From NCBI RefSeq assembly GCF_001083785.1, contig NZ_LAVL01000056.1:1-49371 (forward strand): a stretch of 49,371 nucleotides of DNA. The letters run 5' to 3'. Shown here piece by piece: positions 25,317 to 32,928 of this stretch (positions are counted from its first letter, which is position 1; every line of letters starts with the position of its first letter). The DNA is from Nonomuraea sp. SBT364. Its GTDB lineage: Bacteria > Actinomycetota > Actinomycetes > Streptosporangiales > Streptosporangiaceae. Made by a program: the position numbers and the translations under genes. Below the pieces are notes generated by a model. The model was not told the DNA's origin, made no database searches, and saw only the letters and a list, made by a program, of their open reading frames with translations.

Positions 25317-25570
25317 GCGGCATTACTGGCAATACCCTGTGGCCACAAGTGGCCCAGCACTGTAGTGTAACGCACAAATCGGCCGAACTTCACACACGCG
25401 ACCATCGCGATAAAGCGCGCCGATCTTGTAATATAGATAGCATCCCACCAGGCAACTTTAGGGGCCGTAATCTCAAATATGGTGTCAGCCTAATTCCGCC
25501 CCGCACCTCGTCCGGCCAGGGGGCATGGACCGTTCTCGATGCGGGCGGCGGCTTCATCAAGGAGATGTGC
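25317..25570 (+). promoter_or_regulatory. SARP promoter region
   Basis: 254 bases with no convincing gene, A/T-rich for this genome. It has the palindrome TGTGGCCACA at 25338-25347 and a -10-like TAATAT at 25429-25434 without a clear -35. This is likely the promoter and leader of the SARP gene. AAGGAG at 25559-25564 is its ribosome site. Confidence 0.45.
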
Positions 25571-28500
25571 GTGGAGTTTCGACTACTGGGGGCACTCGAA
25601 GCCACCGCGGACGGGAAAAATCTCGAACTGGGCGGCACCCGCCAGCAAACCATCCTGGCCGCCCTGCTCCTGAACGCGGATCGGCCGGTCGCGATGACCC
25701 GCCTCATGGAAGCCATCTACGACGACGAACCGCCCGCGACCTCCCGCGCCCAGGTGCAGATCTGCATCTCGGCGCTCCGCCGCGTGTTCGGCGCGCACGG
25801 CCGGCCCGACATGATCGTGACCAAGCCGCAGGGATACGCGCTCATCTCGGGCTCCGCCAAGATCGACGCCCGCGTCTTCGAGAACCTCCTGGCCACGGCG
25901 CGCAAGCTCCGCGACTCCCGCAACCTCGAAGACGCCATCCGGCACTATCGCGAGGCCCTCGGACTGTGGCGCGGCCCCGCGCTCGACGGCATCGAGAGCC
26001 GGCTGCTGCAGGCCATCGCCGGCCAGCTCACCGAGCAACGCATCACCGCCAACGAGGACTGCATCCAGCTCGAGCTGGAGCTCGGCCGTCATCACGAGCT
26101 GGTCGGCGAGCTCACCGGCCTGGTCAGCGTCCACCCGCTGCGCGAGCGGTTCATCGCCCAGCTCATGACCGCCCTGTACCGCTCGGGCCGGCAGGCCGAG
26201 TCCCTCCAGGTCTACCGTGACGCGCGGCGCATGATGATCGACGAGCTGGGGATCGAGCCCAACGAGCGCTTACAGCAGCTCGAATCGGCCATCCTCACCG
26301 CCGACGAGAGCCTTGAGGCGCCGGCCACGACCTCACACACCGGCATCGAGCTGCGAACCGCCCACTCCACCGTGCCGGGCATGCTGCCCGCCGGCATCGC
26401 CGACTTCATCGGCCGCCAGAGCCAGATCGACGAGATCAAGAAGAGGCTGACGGAACCGCCCGACGGCGCGGCGCGCTTCGCCGTCCCCATCGTCGCCATC
26501 GCCGGCCGGGCCGGCATCGGCAAGACCACCGTCGCGGTGCACACCGCGCACAGCGTGGCCGCGCACTTCCCCGACGGCCAGCTCTACGCCGACCTGCACG
26601 GCGGCATCTCCCGCCCGGTCAGCCCGATGCAGGTGCTCGAACGCTTCCTGCGGGCCCTGGGCGTGTCGGGCACCGCGCTGCCGGAGACGCTGGAGGAGCG
26701 GGCCGAGATGTACCGCATGCTCCTGGCCGACCGCCGCATGCTCATCGTCCTGGACGACGCGGCGTCGGAGAGCCAGGTGCTGCCGCTGCTGCCGGGCAAC
26801 CCCGACTCCGCCGTCATCGTCACCAGCCGCAGCAGGCTCGGCGGGCTGGCGGGCGCGACCCAGGTGGACGTCAGCCTGTTCGACGCGGCCCAGTCGGTCG
26901 ACCTGCTGTCCCGGATCGCCGGGGCCGACCGGGTGTGGGCCGAGCCGGAGGCCGCGGCCGCGCTAGCCGAGCTGTGCGGCTACCTCCCGCTCGCGCTGCG
27001 CATCGCCGGCGCCCGCATGGCGGCCCGCCCGTACTGGGGTGTCGAGCAGCTCGCGGAGCGGCTGCGGGACGAGGCCCGCAGGCTGGACGAGCTCATGCAC
27101 GGCGACATGGGCATCAGGGCCAGCCTGTCGGTGACCTACGAGGGCATCAGCGAGCAGGCGCGCCGCCTGTTCCGGCGGCTGGCGATCCTCGACGCGCACG
27201 TCTTCTCCGCCTGGACCGGAGCCGCGCTGCTCGACCAGCCGCTCGCCGACGTGCAGGACCTGCTGGACGACCTGGCCGACGCCCAGCTCGTCGAGGTGCT
27301 CGGCACCGGGAGGCACGTCGGCGTCCAGTACCGCTTCCACGACCTCGTCCGCGTGTACGCGCGCGAGCGGCTGGCCGCCGAGGAGACCCCGGCCATGCGG
27401 TCGGAGGCGCTGGCCCGGGTGCTCAGCGCCCTGCTCCACCTGACGCAGGCGGCCCGCCGCCGCGAGTACGGCCCGTCGCCCGGCTCGTACCCGCACGAGA
27501 TCGCCTCGCCGCTGCCCGGGGAGCTGATCGACCGGCTGGTCGCCAAGCCGATCGCCTGGTTCGAGCGCGAGCGGCACGTGCTGCTCGCGGGCATCAGGCA
27601 GGCGGCCCAGGCCGGGCTGGTGGAGCTGTGCTGGCGGCTCGCGATGAACGCCGAGGCCTTCTTCGAGCTGCGCGTCTACCTGGACGACTGGCGCGAGACG
27701 CACGAGATCGCCCTGGAGGCGGCGCGCGCCGGCGGGGACCGGCGCGGCCAGGCCGAGATGCTGTACGCCAGGGGCTCGCTGTCGCTGACCGAGCAGCGCT
27801 TCGACGACGCCTCCCGGGACTTCGAGGCGGCGCTCGCGCTGTTCGAGGAGGTCGGGGAAGAGCTGCAGATCGCCAGGACGACGCGCAACATCGCGGTGCT
27901 GGAGCGCATGAACGGCCGGATGGAGGCGGCGATGGGCCACCTCCAGCAGGCGCTGACCATCTTCTCGGCCATCGGCGACCAGATCGCCGCCGCGCACACG
28001 CTGCACAACCTCGCCCAGATCAGGTCCGACTGCGACGACATCGACGGGGCCAAGATGCTGCTGGCCGAGGCGCTGGTCCGCAGCAAGGGCGGCGGCAACC
28101 GGCGGGTGACCGCCCAGGTGCTGCACCGGATGGGCCACGTCCACCTGCGGGCGCGCGAGGTCGCGATCGCGGCGGGCGCGTTCGAGGAGTCGCTGGCGGT
28201 CGTGCAGGAGATCGGCGACACCATCGGGGAGGCGTTCGCCCTGCACGGCTTCGGCGTGGCCCGGCTGCGGCAGGGCAAGTTACGCGAGGCCGAGCCGCTG
28301 CTGCGCGAGGCGCTCACGGTGGCCAACAGCTCGCGCCATCGGCTCGCGGAGGCGCACGCTCTGGCCGGGCTCGGCGAGCTGGCGCTGGCCACGGGCGACG
28401 CGGCCGAGGCAGCCGGCTGCCTGCACAAGGCGTCCGCGCTGTTCCGCCAGATGCGTACCCCGGTGCTGGAGGCGCGGACGCTGCTGATGCTGCGCCAGGT

Positions 28501-28660
28501 CGTCGACGAGGACGCGGCGGCCACCGCGCTGGCGCGGGTGCGCGAGCTGGCGGAGCAGGTCGGGGAGCGGGCGGGCGAGTCGCTGCGCGAGCAACTGGCG
28601 TCGGCCGCCTTCGAACCCCGCTCGCCGTACACCGACCCGCTGATCGAACCGCTGCCCTGA
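25571..28660 (+). CDS. AfsR/SARP-family activator with NB-ARC and TPR domains
   Basis: A 1029-residue regulator. The N-terminal OmpR-like winged helix (VEFRLLGALEATADGKNLELGG...LMEAIYDDEPP...GYAL, about 1-95) and the BTAD domain (about 100-245, ending GIEPNERLQQLE) define a SARP. An NB-ARC ATPase follows, with P-loop GRAGIGKTTVA near 311-321 and LIVLDDA near 390, and then TPR repeats to the end (for example EALVRSKGGGNRRVTAQVL). GTG 25571 is preferred to ATG 25565 because AAGGAG ends directly before that ATG, giving proper spacing only for the GTG. Two TTA codons (26270-26272 and 28280-28282) predict bldA dependence. Upstream CGCTATC repeats are plausible targets. It probably activates the enediyne region (inference). 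Confidence 0.93.
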   Translation: MEFRLLGALEATADGKNLELGGTRQQTILAALLLNADRPVAMTRLMEAIYDDEPPATSRAQVQICISALRRVFGAHGRPDMIVTKPQGYALISGSAKIDARVFENLLATARKLRDSRNLEDAIRHYREALGLWRGPALDGIESRLLQAIAGQLTEQRITANEDCIQLELELGRHHELVGELTGLVSVHPLRERFIAQLMTALYRSGRQAESLQVYRDARRMMIDELGIEPNERLQQLESAILTADESLEAPATTSHTGIELRTAHSTVPGMLPAGIADFIGRQSQIDEIKKRLTEPPDGAARFAVPIVAIAGRAGIGKTTVAVHTAHSVAAHFPDGQLYADLHGGISRPVSPMQVLERFLRALGVSGTALPETLEERAEMYRMLLADRRMLIVLDDAASESQVLPLLPGNPDSAVIVTSRSRLGGLAGATQVDVSLFDAAQSVDLLSRIAGADRVWAEPEAAAALAELCGYLPLALRIAGARMAARPYWGVEQLAERLRDEARRLDELMHGDMGIRASLSVTYEGISEQARRLFRRLAILDAHVFSAWTGAALLDQPLADVQDLLDDLADAQLVEVLGTGRHVGVQYRFHDLVRVYARERLAAEETPAMRSEALARVLSALLHLTQAARRREYGPSPGSYPHEIASPLPGELIDRLVAKPIAWFERERHVLLAGIRQAAQAGLVELCWRLAMNAEAFFELRVYLDDWRETHEIALEAARAGGDRRGQAEMLYARGSLSLTEQRFDDASRDFEAALALFEEVGEELQIARTTRNIAVLERMNGRMEAAMGHLQQALTIFSAIGDQIAAAHTLHNLAQIRSDCDDIDGAKMLLAEALVRSKGGGNRRVTAQVLHRMGHVHLRAREVAIAAGAFEESLAVVQEIGDTIGEAFALHGFGVARLRQGKLREAEPLLREALTVANSSRHRLAEAHALAGLGELALATGDAAEAAGCLHKASALFRQMRTPVLEARTLLMLRQVVDEDAAATALARVRELAEQVGERAGESLREQLASAAFEPRSPYTDPLIEPLP

Positions 28661-28781
28661 TCCGTAAGCGCACGGCCCGGCCGGCGATTCTCGCGCGCTC
28701 GATACCCTACGGGGGCAGGGTGTCTCGGATCCAACCCGGGAGCGAGGCGGGGCTGGAACCGGCCACCTGGAGGGTGTCTAT

Positions 28782-28812
28782 TGCATGGTCATGCAGAAGT
28801 ATGTATATACTT
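28782..28812. promoter_or_regulatory. Tandem palindromes before argG, probable ArgR operator
   Basis: TGCATGGTCATGCA (28782-28795) and AAGTATGTATATACTT (28797-28812) are adjacent dyads just upstream of the argG start. TTGCATG-type half sites recall ARG boxes of Streptomyces. The centres are 16 bases apart, less than the usual 21, so the identity of the bound protein is inferred from the gene. Confidence 0.55.
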
Positions 28813-28818
28813 CACCTC

Positions 28819-30264
28819 GTGTCCAAGGTACTCACCTCCCTGCCTGTCGGTGAACGTGTCGGGATCGCCTTCTCCGGCGGCCTCGACACGTCCGTAGCGG
28901 TCGCGTGGATGCGCGAGAAGGGTGCGGTTCCCTGCACCTACACCGCCGACATCGGCCAGTACGACGAGCCCGACATCGCCTCCGTGCCCGGCCGCGCCAC
29001 GGCGTACGGCGCGGAGGTCACCCGGCTGGTCGACGGCCGGGCGGCCCTCGTGGAAGAGGGGCTCGCCGCGCTGGCCTGCGGCGCGTTCCACATCCGCTCC
29101 GGCGGCCGCGGCTACTTCAACACCACCCCGCTCGGGCGGGCCGTCACCGGCACCCTGCTGGTGCGCGCCATGCTCGAGGACGGCGTGCAGATCTGGGGAG
29201 ACGGCTCCACCTTCAAGGGCAACGACATCGAGCGGTTCTACCGCTACGGCCTGCTCGCCAACCCGTCGCTGCGCATCTACAAGCCGTGGCTCGACGCCGA
29301 CTTCGTCAGCGAGCTGGGCGGGCGCAAGGAGATGTCCGAGTGGCTGCTCTCGCACGGACTGCCCTACCGGGACAGCTCGGAGAAGGCCTACTCCACCGAC
29401 GCCAACATCTGGGGCGCCACCCACGAGGCCAAGGCGCTGGAGCACCTCGACGCCGGCGTCGAACTGGTCGATCCGATCATGGGCGTGCGCTTCTGGGACC
29501 CGGCCGTCGAGATCGCCGCCGAGGACGTGACGATCGCCTTCGACCGCGGGCGGCCGGTCACGATCAACGGCAAGGAGTTCGCCTCCCCCGTCGACCTGGT
29601 GCTGGAGGCCAACGCCATCGGCGGCCGGCACGGCATCGGCATGTCCGACCAGATCGAGAACCGGGTCATCGAGGCCAAGAGCCGGGGCGTCTACGAGGCG
29701 CCGGGCATGGCCCTGCTGCACATCTGCTACGAGCGCCTGGTCAACGCGATCCACAACGAGGACACCCTCGCCAGCTACCACAACGAGGGGCGCCGGCTGG
29801 GCAGGCTCCTGTACGAGGGCCGCTGGCTCGACCCGCAGGCGCTGATGCTGCGCGAGTCGCTGCAGCGGTGGGTCGGCACGGCCGTCACCGGCGAGGTCAC
29901 CCTGCGGCTGCGGCGCGGCGAAGACTACTCCATCCTCGACACGTCGGGCCCGGCGTTCAGCTACCACCCCGACAAGCTGTCGATGGAGCGGACCGAGGAC
30001 TCCGCGTTCGGCCCGGCCGACCGCATCGGCCAGCTGACCATGCGCAACCTCGACATCGCCGACTCCCGCGCCAAGCTGGAGCAGTACGCCGGGTTCGGCA
30101 TGGTCGGCAGCCCGCAGCAGGCGCTGATCGGCGCCACGCAGGCGGCCTCGACCGAGCTGATCGGCGAGATGCCCGAGGGCGGCGCCGAGGCGATCGCCTC
30201 CCGTGGCGAGGTCCCCGACGACGAGCTGCTCGACCACGCCGCGATGGAGTTCGGCACCGACTGA
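28819..30264 (+). CDS. argG: Argininosuccinate synthase (long form)
   Basis: A 481-residue enzyme that joins citrulline and aspartate with ATP to argininosuccinate in arginine synthesis. The N-terminal AFSGGLDTSVAVAW is the PP-loop ATP site. GDGSTFKGNDIERFYRYG and EKAYSTDANIWGATHEAK are conserved substrate/ATP regions, and the length is that of the E. coli-type class rather than the 400-residue class. GTG 28819 (SKVLTSLPVGERVGIAFSGG) fits homologues. An ATG at 28801 in the same frame lies inside an operator palindrome. No good ribosome site is visible, so a leaderless or weakly initiated transcript is possible. The dyads upstream suggest ArgR control. It is probably a house-keeping gene that marks the right edge of the enediyne locus. 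Confidence 0.95.
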   Translation: MSKVLTSLPVGERVGIAFSGGLDTSVAVAWMREKGAVPCTYTADIGQYDEPDIASVPGRATAYGAEVTRLVDGRAALVEEGLAALACGAFHIRSGGRGYFNTTPLGRAVTGTLLVRAMLEDGVQIWGDGSTFKGNDIERFYRYGLLANPSLRIYKPWLDADFVSELGGRKEMSEWLLSHGLPYRDSSEKAYSTDANIWGATHEAKALEHLDAGVELVDPIMGVRFWDPAVEIAAEDVTIAFDRGRPVTINGKEFASPVDLVLEANAIGGRHGIGMSDQIENRVIEAKSRGVYEAPGMALLHICYERLVNAIHNEDTLASYHNEGRRLGRLLYEGRWLDPQALMLRESLQRWVGTAVTGEVTLRLRRGEDYSILDTSGPAFSYHPDKLSMERTEDSAFGPADRIGQLTMRNLDIADSRAKLEQYAGFGMVGSPQQALIGATQAASTELIGEMPEGGAEAIASRGEVPDDELLDHAAMEFGTD

Positions 30265-30266
30265 CC

Positions 30267-30294
30267 GCCGGGCGCGGTTGATCGAAAGCCCGGC
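30267..30294 (+). terminator. Hairpin after argG
   Basis: GCCGGGC (30267-30273) pairs with GCCCGGC (30288-30294) three bases after the argG stop, around a 14-base loop. No U-tract. Confidence 0.6.
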
Positions 30295-30362
30295 GCACCT
30301 GTCCCGCTCGCCCTTAATATCGTGCCTGTCCGTACAAGCCCGAGATCGGCTGGAGGCACCGG

Positions 30363-30419
30363 ATGGCAGGGGCGAGCGCGACCGAGGGAGCACGGGGTCG
30401 GCCGCGTCGGCCGTGGTGA
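30363..30419 (+). CDS. Possible 18-codon upstream frame coupled to the kinase gene
   Basis: ATG 30363 has TGGAGG a few bases upstream and opens an 18-residue frame (MAGASATEGARGRPRRPW) whose TGA lies inside the GTGGTGA of the kinase start. The kinase has no good ribosome site of its own at the GTG, so coupling through this short frame would explain its translation. There is no support beyond position and ribosome site. Confidence 0.3.
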   Translation: MAGASATEGARGRPRRPW

Positions 30420-31876
30420 CGCCGCTCGCGGGCCGCTATCGGCTGCTGTCCCAGATCGGGCGCGGCGGCATGGGCACGGTCTGGCGCGCCGAGGACGAGC
30501 TGCTGCAGCAGGAAGTGGCCGTCAAGGAGATCCGCCTGCCGCCCGGCCTGAGCGAGGCGGACCGGGCCGAGCTGACCGACCGCACGCTGCGCGAGGCGCG
30601 GGCGGCGGCCCGGCTGCGTTCCCACCCGTCGATCGTCACCGTGCACGACGTCGTCGTCGACGACGGGCGGCCGTGGATCGTCATGGAGTTCGTCCGGGGC
30701 CGCTCCCTCGAACAGGTGGTCCGCGACCGCGGGCCGCTGCCGCCCGGCCGCGTGGCCGCGATCGGCCTGCGGATGCTCGACGCGCTGAGCGCCGCGCACG
30801 CGTCGGGCGTGCTGCACCGCGACGTCAAGCCCGCCAACGTCCTGCTCACCGACGACGGGCGGGTGCTGCTGACGGACTTCGGCATCGCCACCGTCGCGGG
30901 GGACGACGCGCTCACCCGGACCGGCTTCCTGTCCGGCTCGCCCGGCTACATAGCGCCCGAGCGGCTGCGCGGCGAGCCCGACGGCCCCGGGTCCGACCTG
31001 TGGTCGCTCGGCGCCACGCTGTTCACGGCCGTGGAGGGCGCCCCGCCGTTCGCGCGGCCCAGCCCGGCGGCCGCGATGGCGGCCGTCCTGACGCAGGCGC
31101 CCGCCCCCTCCCGGCTGGCCGGGCCGCTGGTGCCCGTGCTCTCCGCGATCCTGGAGAAGGACCCGGCCCGCCGCTGCTCCCCCGCCCAGGCGGTGGCCGC
31201 GCTGGAGGCCATCGCGGGCGAGGCGGGCACCGAACTCGATCGCACCGCCCCCGGCCGGCTGCGCCGGCGCCGCCGGACGCCGATCGTCCTGGGCGCGTTG
31301 CTGGCCGTGGTGCTGACGGTCGCGGCGGTGGCGGTCGTGCTGCCCAGGGTGTTCCCGTACACCCCTCCGATCGTCTACCGCTACACGCCTCCGATGGCGC
31401 TGCCGTCCGCCTCCGGGACGGCCGGCCTGTTCAAGAAACCCTTCGAGGCGTGCGACCTGCTGACCCCAGGCCAGGCGGGCAAGGTGCTCGGCGGGCCGGT
31501 GAAGGAGCAGTTCTTCAGCGAGTACCACTGCAGCTGGACCGGGCCGGACTCCTCGCGCATGGTCGTGATGGCGTATCTGACACCGAACGTCTGGGGCGCC
31601 GAGCAGTTCTACGACATACAGGTCAAGTCGATGAAGCAGGAGCCGAGGCGCACCCCCGGCACCAAGGTCCGCGCCGGCCCGGACGTCGGCGACGAGGCCT
31701 TCAGCTTCACCCAGCGGAACAGGTTCTCCTTCATGCGGAAGCAGTACAACTCCGACCTCTCCTTCCGCCTGGCGAACGTCGCCGTCAGCATCAAGATCAC
31801 CGGCAGCCGCCCCGGGTTCACCGACCTCGACCGGGCCGCCGCCTACGTCGAACGGGCCGTCGAGAAGCTGCGCTAG
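30416..31876 (+). CDS. Transmembrane Ser/Thr protein kinase with DUF3558-like sensor domain
   Basis: A 486-residue PknB-type kinase. The cytosolic kinase domain (1 to about 265) has the glycine loop IGRGGMGTVW, the lysine AVKEI, the catalytic loop HRDVKPAN, the DFG in LTDFGIA, and GSPGYIAPERL. A basic stretch (RLRRRRR) precedes one membrane helix (PIVLGALLAVVLTVAAVAVVL, about 283-303). The outer part (FEACDLLTPGQAGKVLGGPV...YHCSW) resembles the DUF3558 domain of actinomycete lipoproteins, with two cysteines. GTG 30416 fits family starts (TPLAGRYRLLSQIG), and GTG 30413 is equally possible. There is no partner gene in the same direction, so signal and targets are unknown. Confidence 0.9.
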   Translation: MTPLAGRYRLLSQIGRGGMGTVWRAEDELLQQEVAVKEIRLPPGLSEADRAELTDRTLREARAAARLRSHPSIVTVHDVVVDDGRPWIVMEFVRGRSLEQVVRDRGPLPPGRVAAIGLRMLDALSAAHASGVLHRDVKPANVLLTDDGRVLLTDFGIATVAGDDALTRTGFLSGSPGYIAPERLRGEPDGPGSDLWSLGATLFTAVEGAPPFARPSPAAAMAAVLTQAPAPSRLAGPLVPVLSAILEKDPARRCSPAQAVAALEAIAGEAGTELDRTAPGRLRRRRRTPIVLGALLAVVLTVAAVAVVLPRVFPYTPPIVYRYTPPMALPSASGTAGLFKKPFEACDLLTPGQAGKVLGGPVKEQFFSEYHCSWTGPDSSRMVVMAYLTPNVWGAEQFYDIQVKSMKQEPRRTPGTKVRAGPDVGDEAFSFTQRNRFSFMRKQYNSDLSFRLANVAVSIKITGSRPGFTDLDRAAAYVERAVEKLR

Positions 31877-31984
31877 CCCGCCGCCGTCCGCACGCCGATC
31901 GTCTTCGGCCAGTTCCTGCGGCGGCCCGGCCGGGGCGGGGTCGCGGGCAGGTCACCGTGGGCATGAGACAATGGATGGACGACG

Positions 31985-32028
31985 CCCTCTCGGCCTCGGG
32001 TTCCAGGACCCCGGTGAGAGGGTTTTTT
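31985..32028 (+). terminator. Intrinsic terminator with U-tract between kinase and F420-oxidoreductase genes
   Basis: CCCTCTC (31985-31991) pairs with GAGAGGG (32016-32022), an inner GGGT/ACCC extends the stem, and six T follow (32023-32028). Such a textbook terminator is rare in this GC-rich window. It lies 108 bases beyond the kinase stop and only 28 bases before the next start, so it could also end a short leader RNA or act as an attenuator. Confidence 0.8.
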
Positions 32029-32055
32029 CATGCCCGGAAACGGAGGAACCCCTCG

Positions 32056-32928
32056 ATGAGACTCGGTCTGACATGCCCTCGCTTCACCTGGCCCGGTGGT
32101 GACGCCGCCATCGCCGGCCGGTTCGCCGCCGCCGCGCGCGGCGCGGACGAGGCGGGGCTGCACAGCCTGTGGGTGATGGACCACCTCTTCCAGATCCCCA
32201 ACTTCGGCGGGACGGAGGAGCCGATGCTGGAGGCGTACGGCGCGCTCTCCTACGCCGCCGCGCTCACCAGCCGCGTCACCCTGGGCGCGCTGGTCACCGG
32301 GGCGCCGTACCGGGCGCCGGGGTTCCTGCTGAAGCAGGTCAGCACGCTGGACGCGCTGTCCGGCGGCCGGGCGGTGCTCGGCATCGGCGCGGGCTGGTAC
32401 GAGGAGGAGGCGCGCGGGCTGGGCCTGCCGTTCCCGCCGGTGGCCGAGCGGTTCGAGCGGCTGGAGGAGACGCTGCGGATCGCGCGGCGGATGTTCGCCG
32501 GCGGCGACGGGCCGTTCGAGGGCCGCCACTACCGGCTGGAGCGGCCGGTCAACGCGCCGGCGGCGCGGCCGCGCATCCTGATCGGCGGCAGCGGCGAGCG
32601 CAAGACGCTGCGGCTCGTCGCCGAGTACGCCGACGCGTGCAACTTCCTGTACGGCGCGGACGTGCCGCACAAGCTGGCCGTGCTGCGGGCGCACTGCGAA
32701 CGCGCGGGCAGGCCGTACGAGGAGATCGAGAAGACGCTGCACATGCGCGTGCCCGGCGACGCGAGTGTCGCCGAGACCGTGCAGCGGTGCGGCGAGCTGG
32801 CCGAGCAGGGCATCGAGCACGTGATCGCCGCCCTCCCGGACGCCGCGGACGAGTCCGGGCTCGCGCATCTGGCGGAGGTGGCGCGGCAGGTCGCCGACGT
32901 CACCCCGGCGGGCGTGACGGCGCCCTGA
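32056..32928 (+). CDS. LLM-class F420-dependent oxidoreductase
   Basis: A 290-residue TIM-barrel protein of the luciferase-like monooxygenase superfamily. The N-terminus MRLGLTCPRFTWPGG, the central LWVMDHLFQIP, LGALVTGAPYRAPGFLLKQVSTLDALSGGRAVLGIGAGW and PRILIGGSGERKTLRLVAEYAD are typical of the actinomycete F420 branch (TIGR03560-like). It would transfer hydride with coenzyme F420 to an unknown substrate in the cytosol. ATG 32056 has GGAGG nine bases upstream. It is a single gene after the intrinsic terminator, and its 3' end overlaps the convergent patatin gene by 29 bases. Nothing links it to the enediyne genes. Confidence 0.88.
   Translation: MRLGLTCPRFTWPGGDAAIAGRFAAAARGADEAGLHSLWVMDHLFQIPNFGGTEEPMLEAYGALSYAAALTSRVTLGALVTGAPYRAPGFLLKQVSTLDALSGGRAVLGIGAGWYEEEARGLGLPFPPVAERFERLEETLRIARRMFAGGDGPFEGRHYRLERPVNAPAARPRILIGGSGERKTLRLVAEYADACNFLYGADVPHKLAVLRAHCERAGRPYEEIEKTLHMRVPGDASVAETVQRCGELAEQGIEHVIAALPDAADESGLAHLAEVARQVADVTPAGVTAP

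Noticed and set aside
24803..25564. N-terminal extension of the SARP frame upstream of 25571
   Set aside because: The frame runs through the GDPWD-peptide gene in another phase and a terminator hairpin. A proper ribosome site and the SARP domain start argue for GTG 25571.
28661..28781. A tRNA-like or attachment-site remnant before argG
   Set aside because: A repeated GGGTGTCT is present, but no cloverleaf, T-loop motif or matching direct repeat was found.
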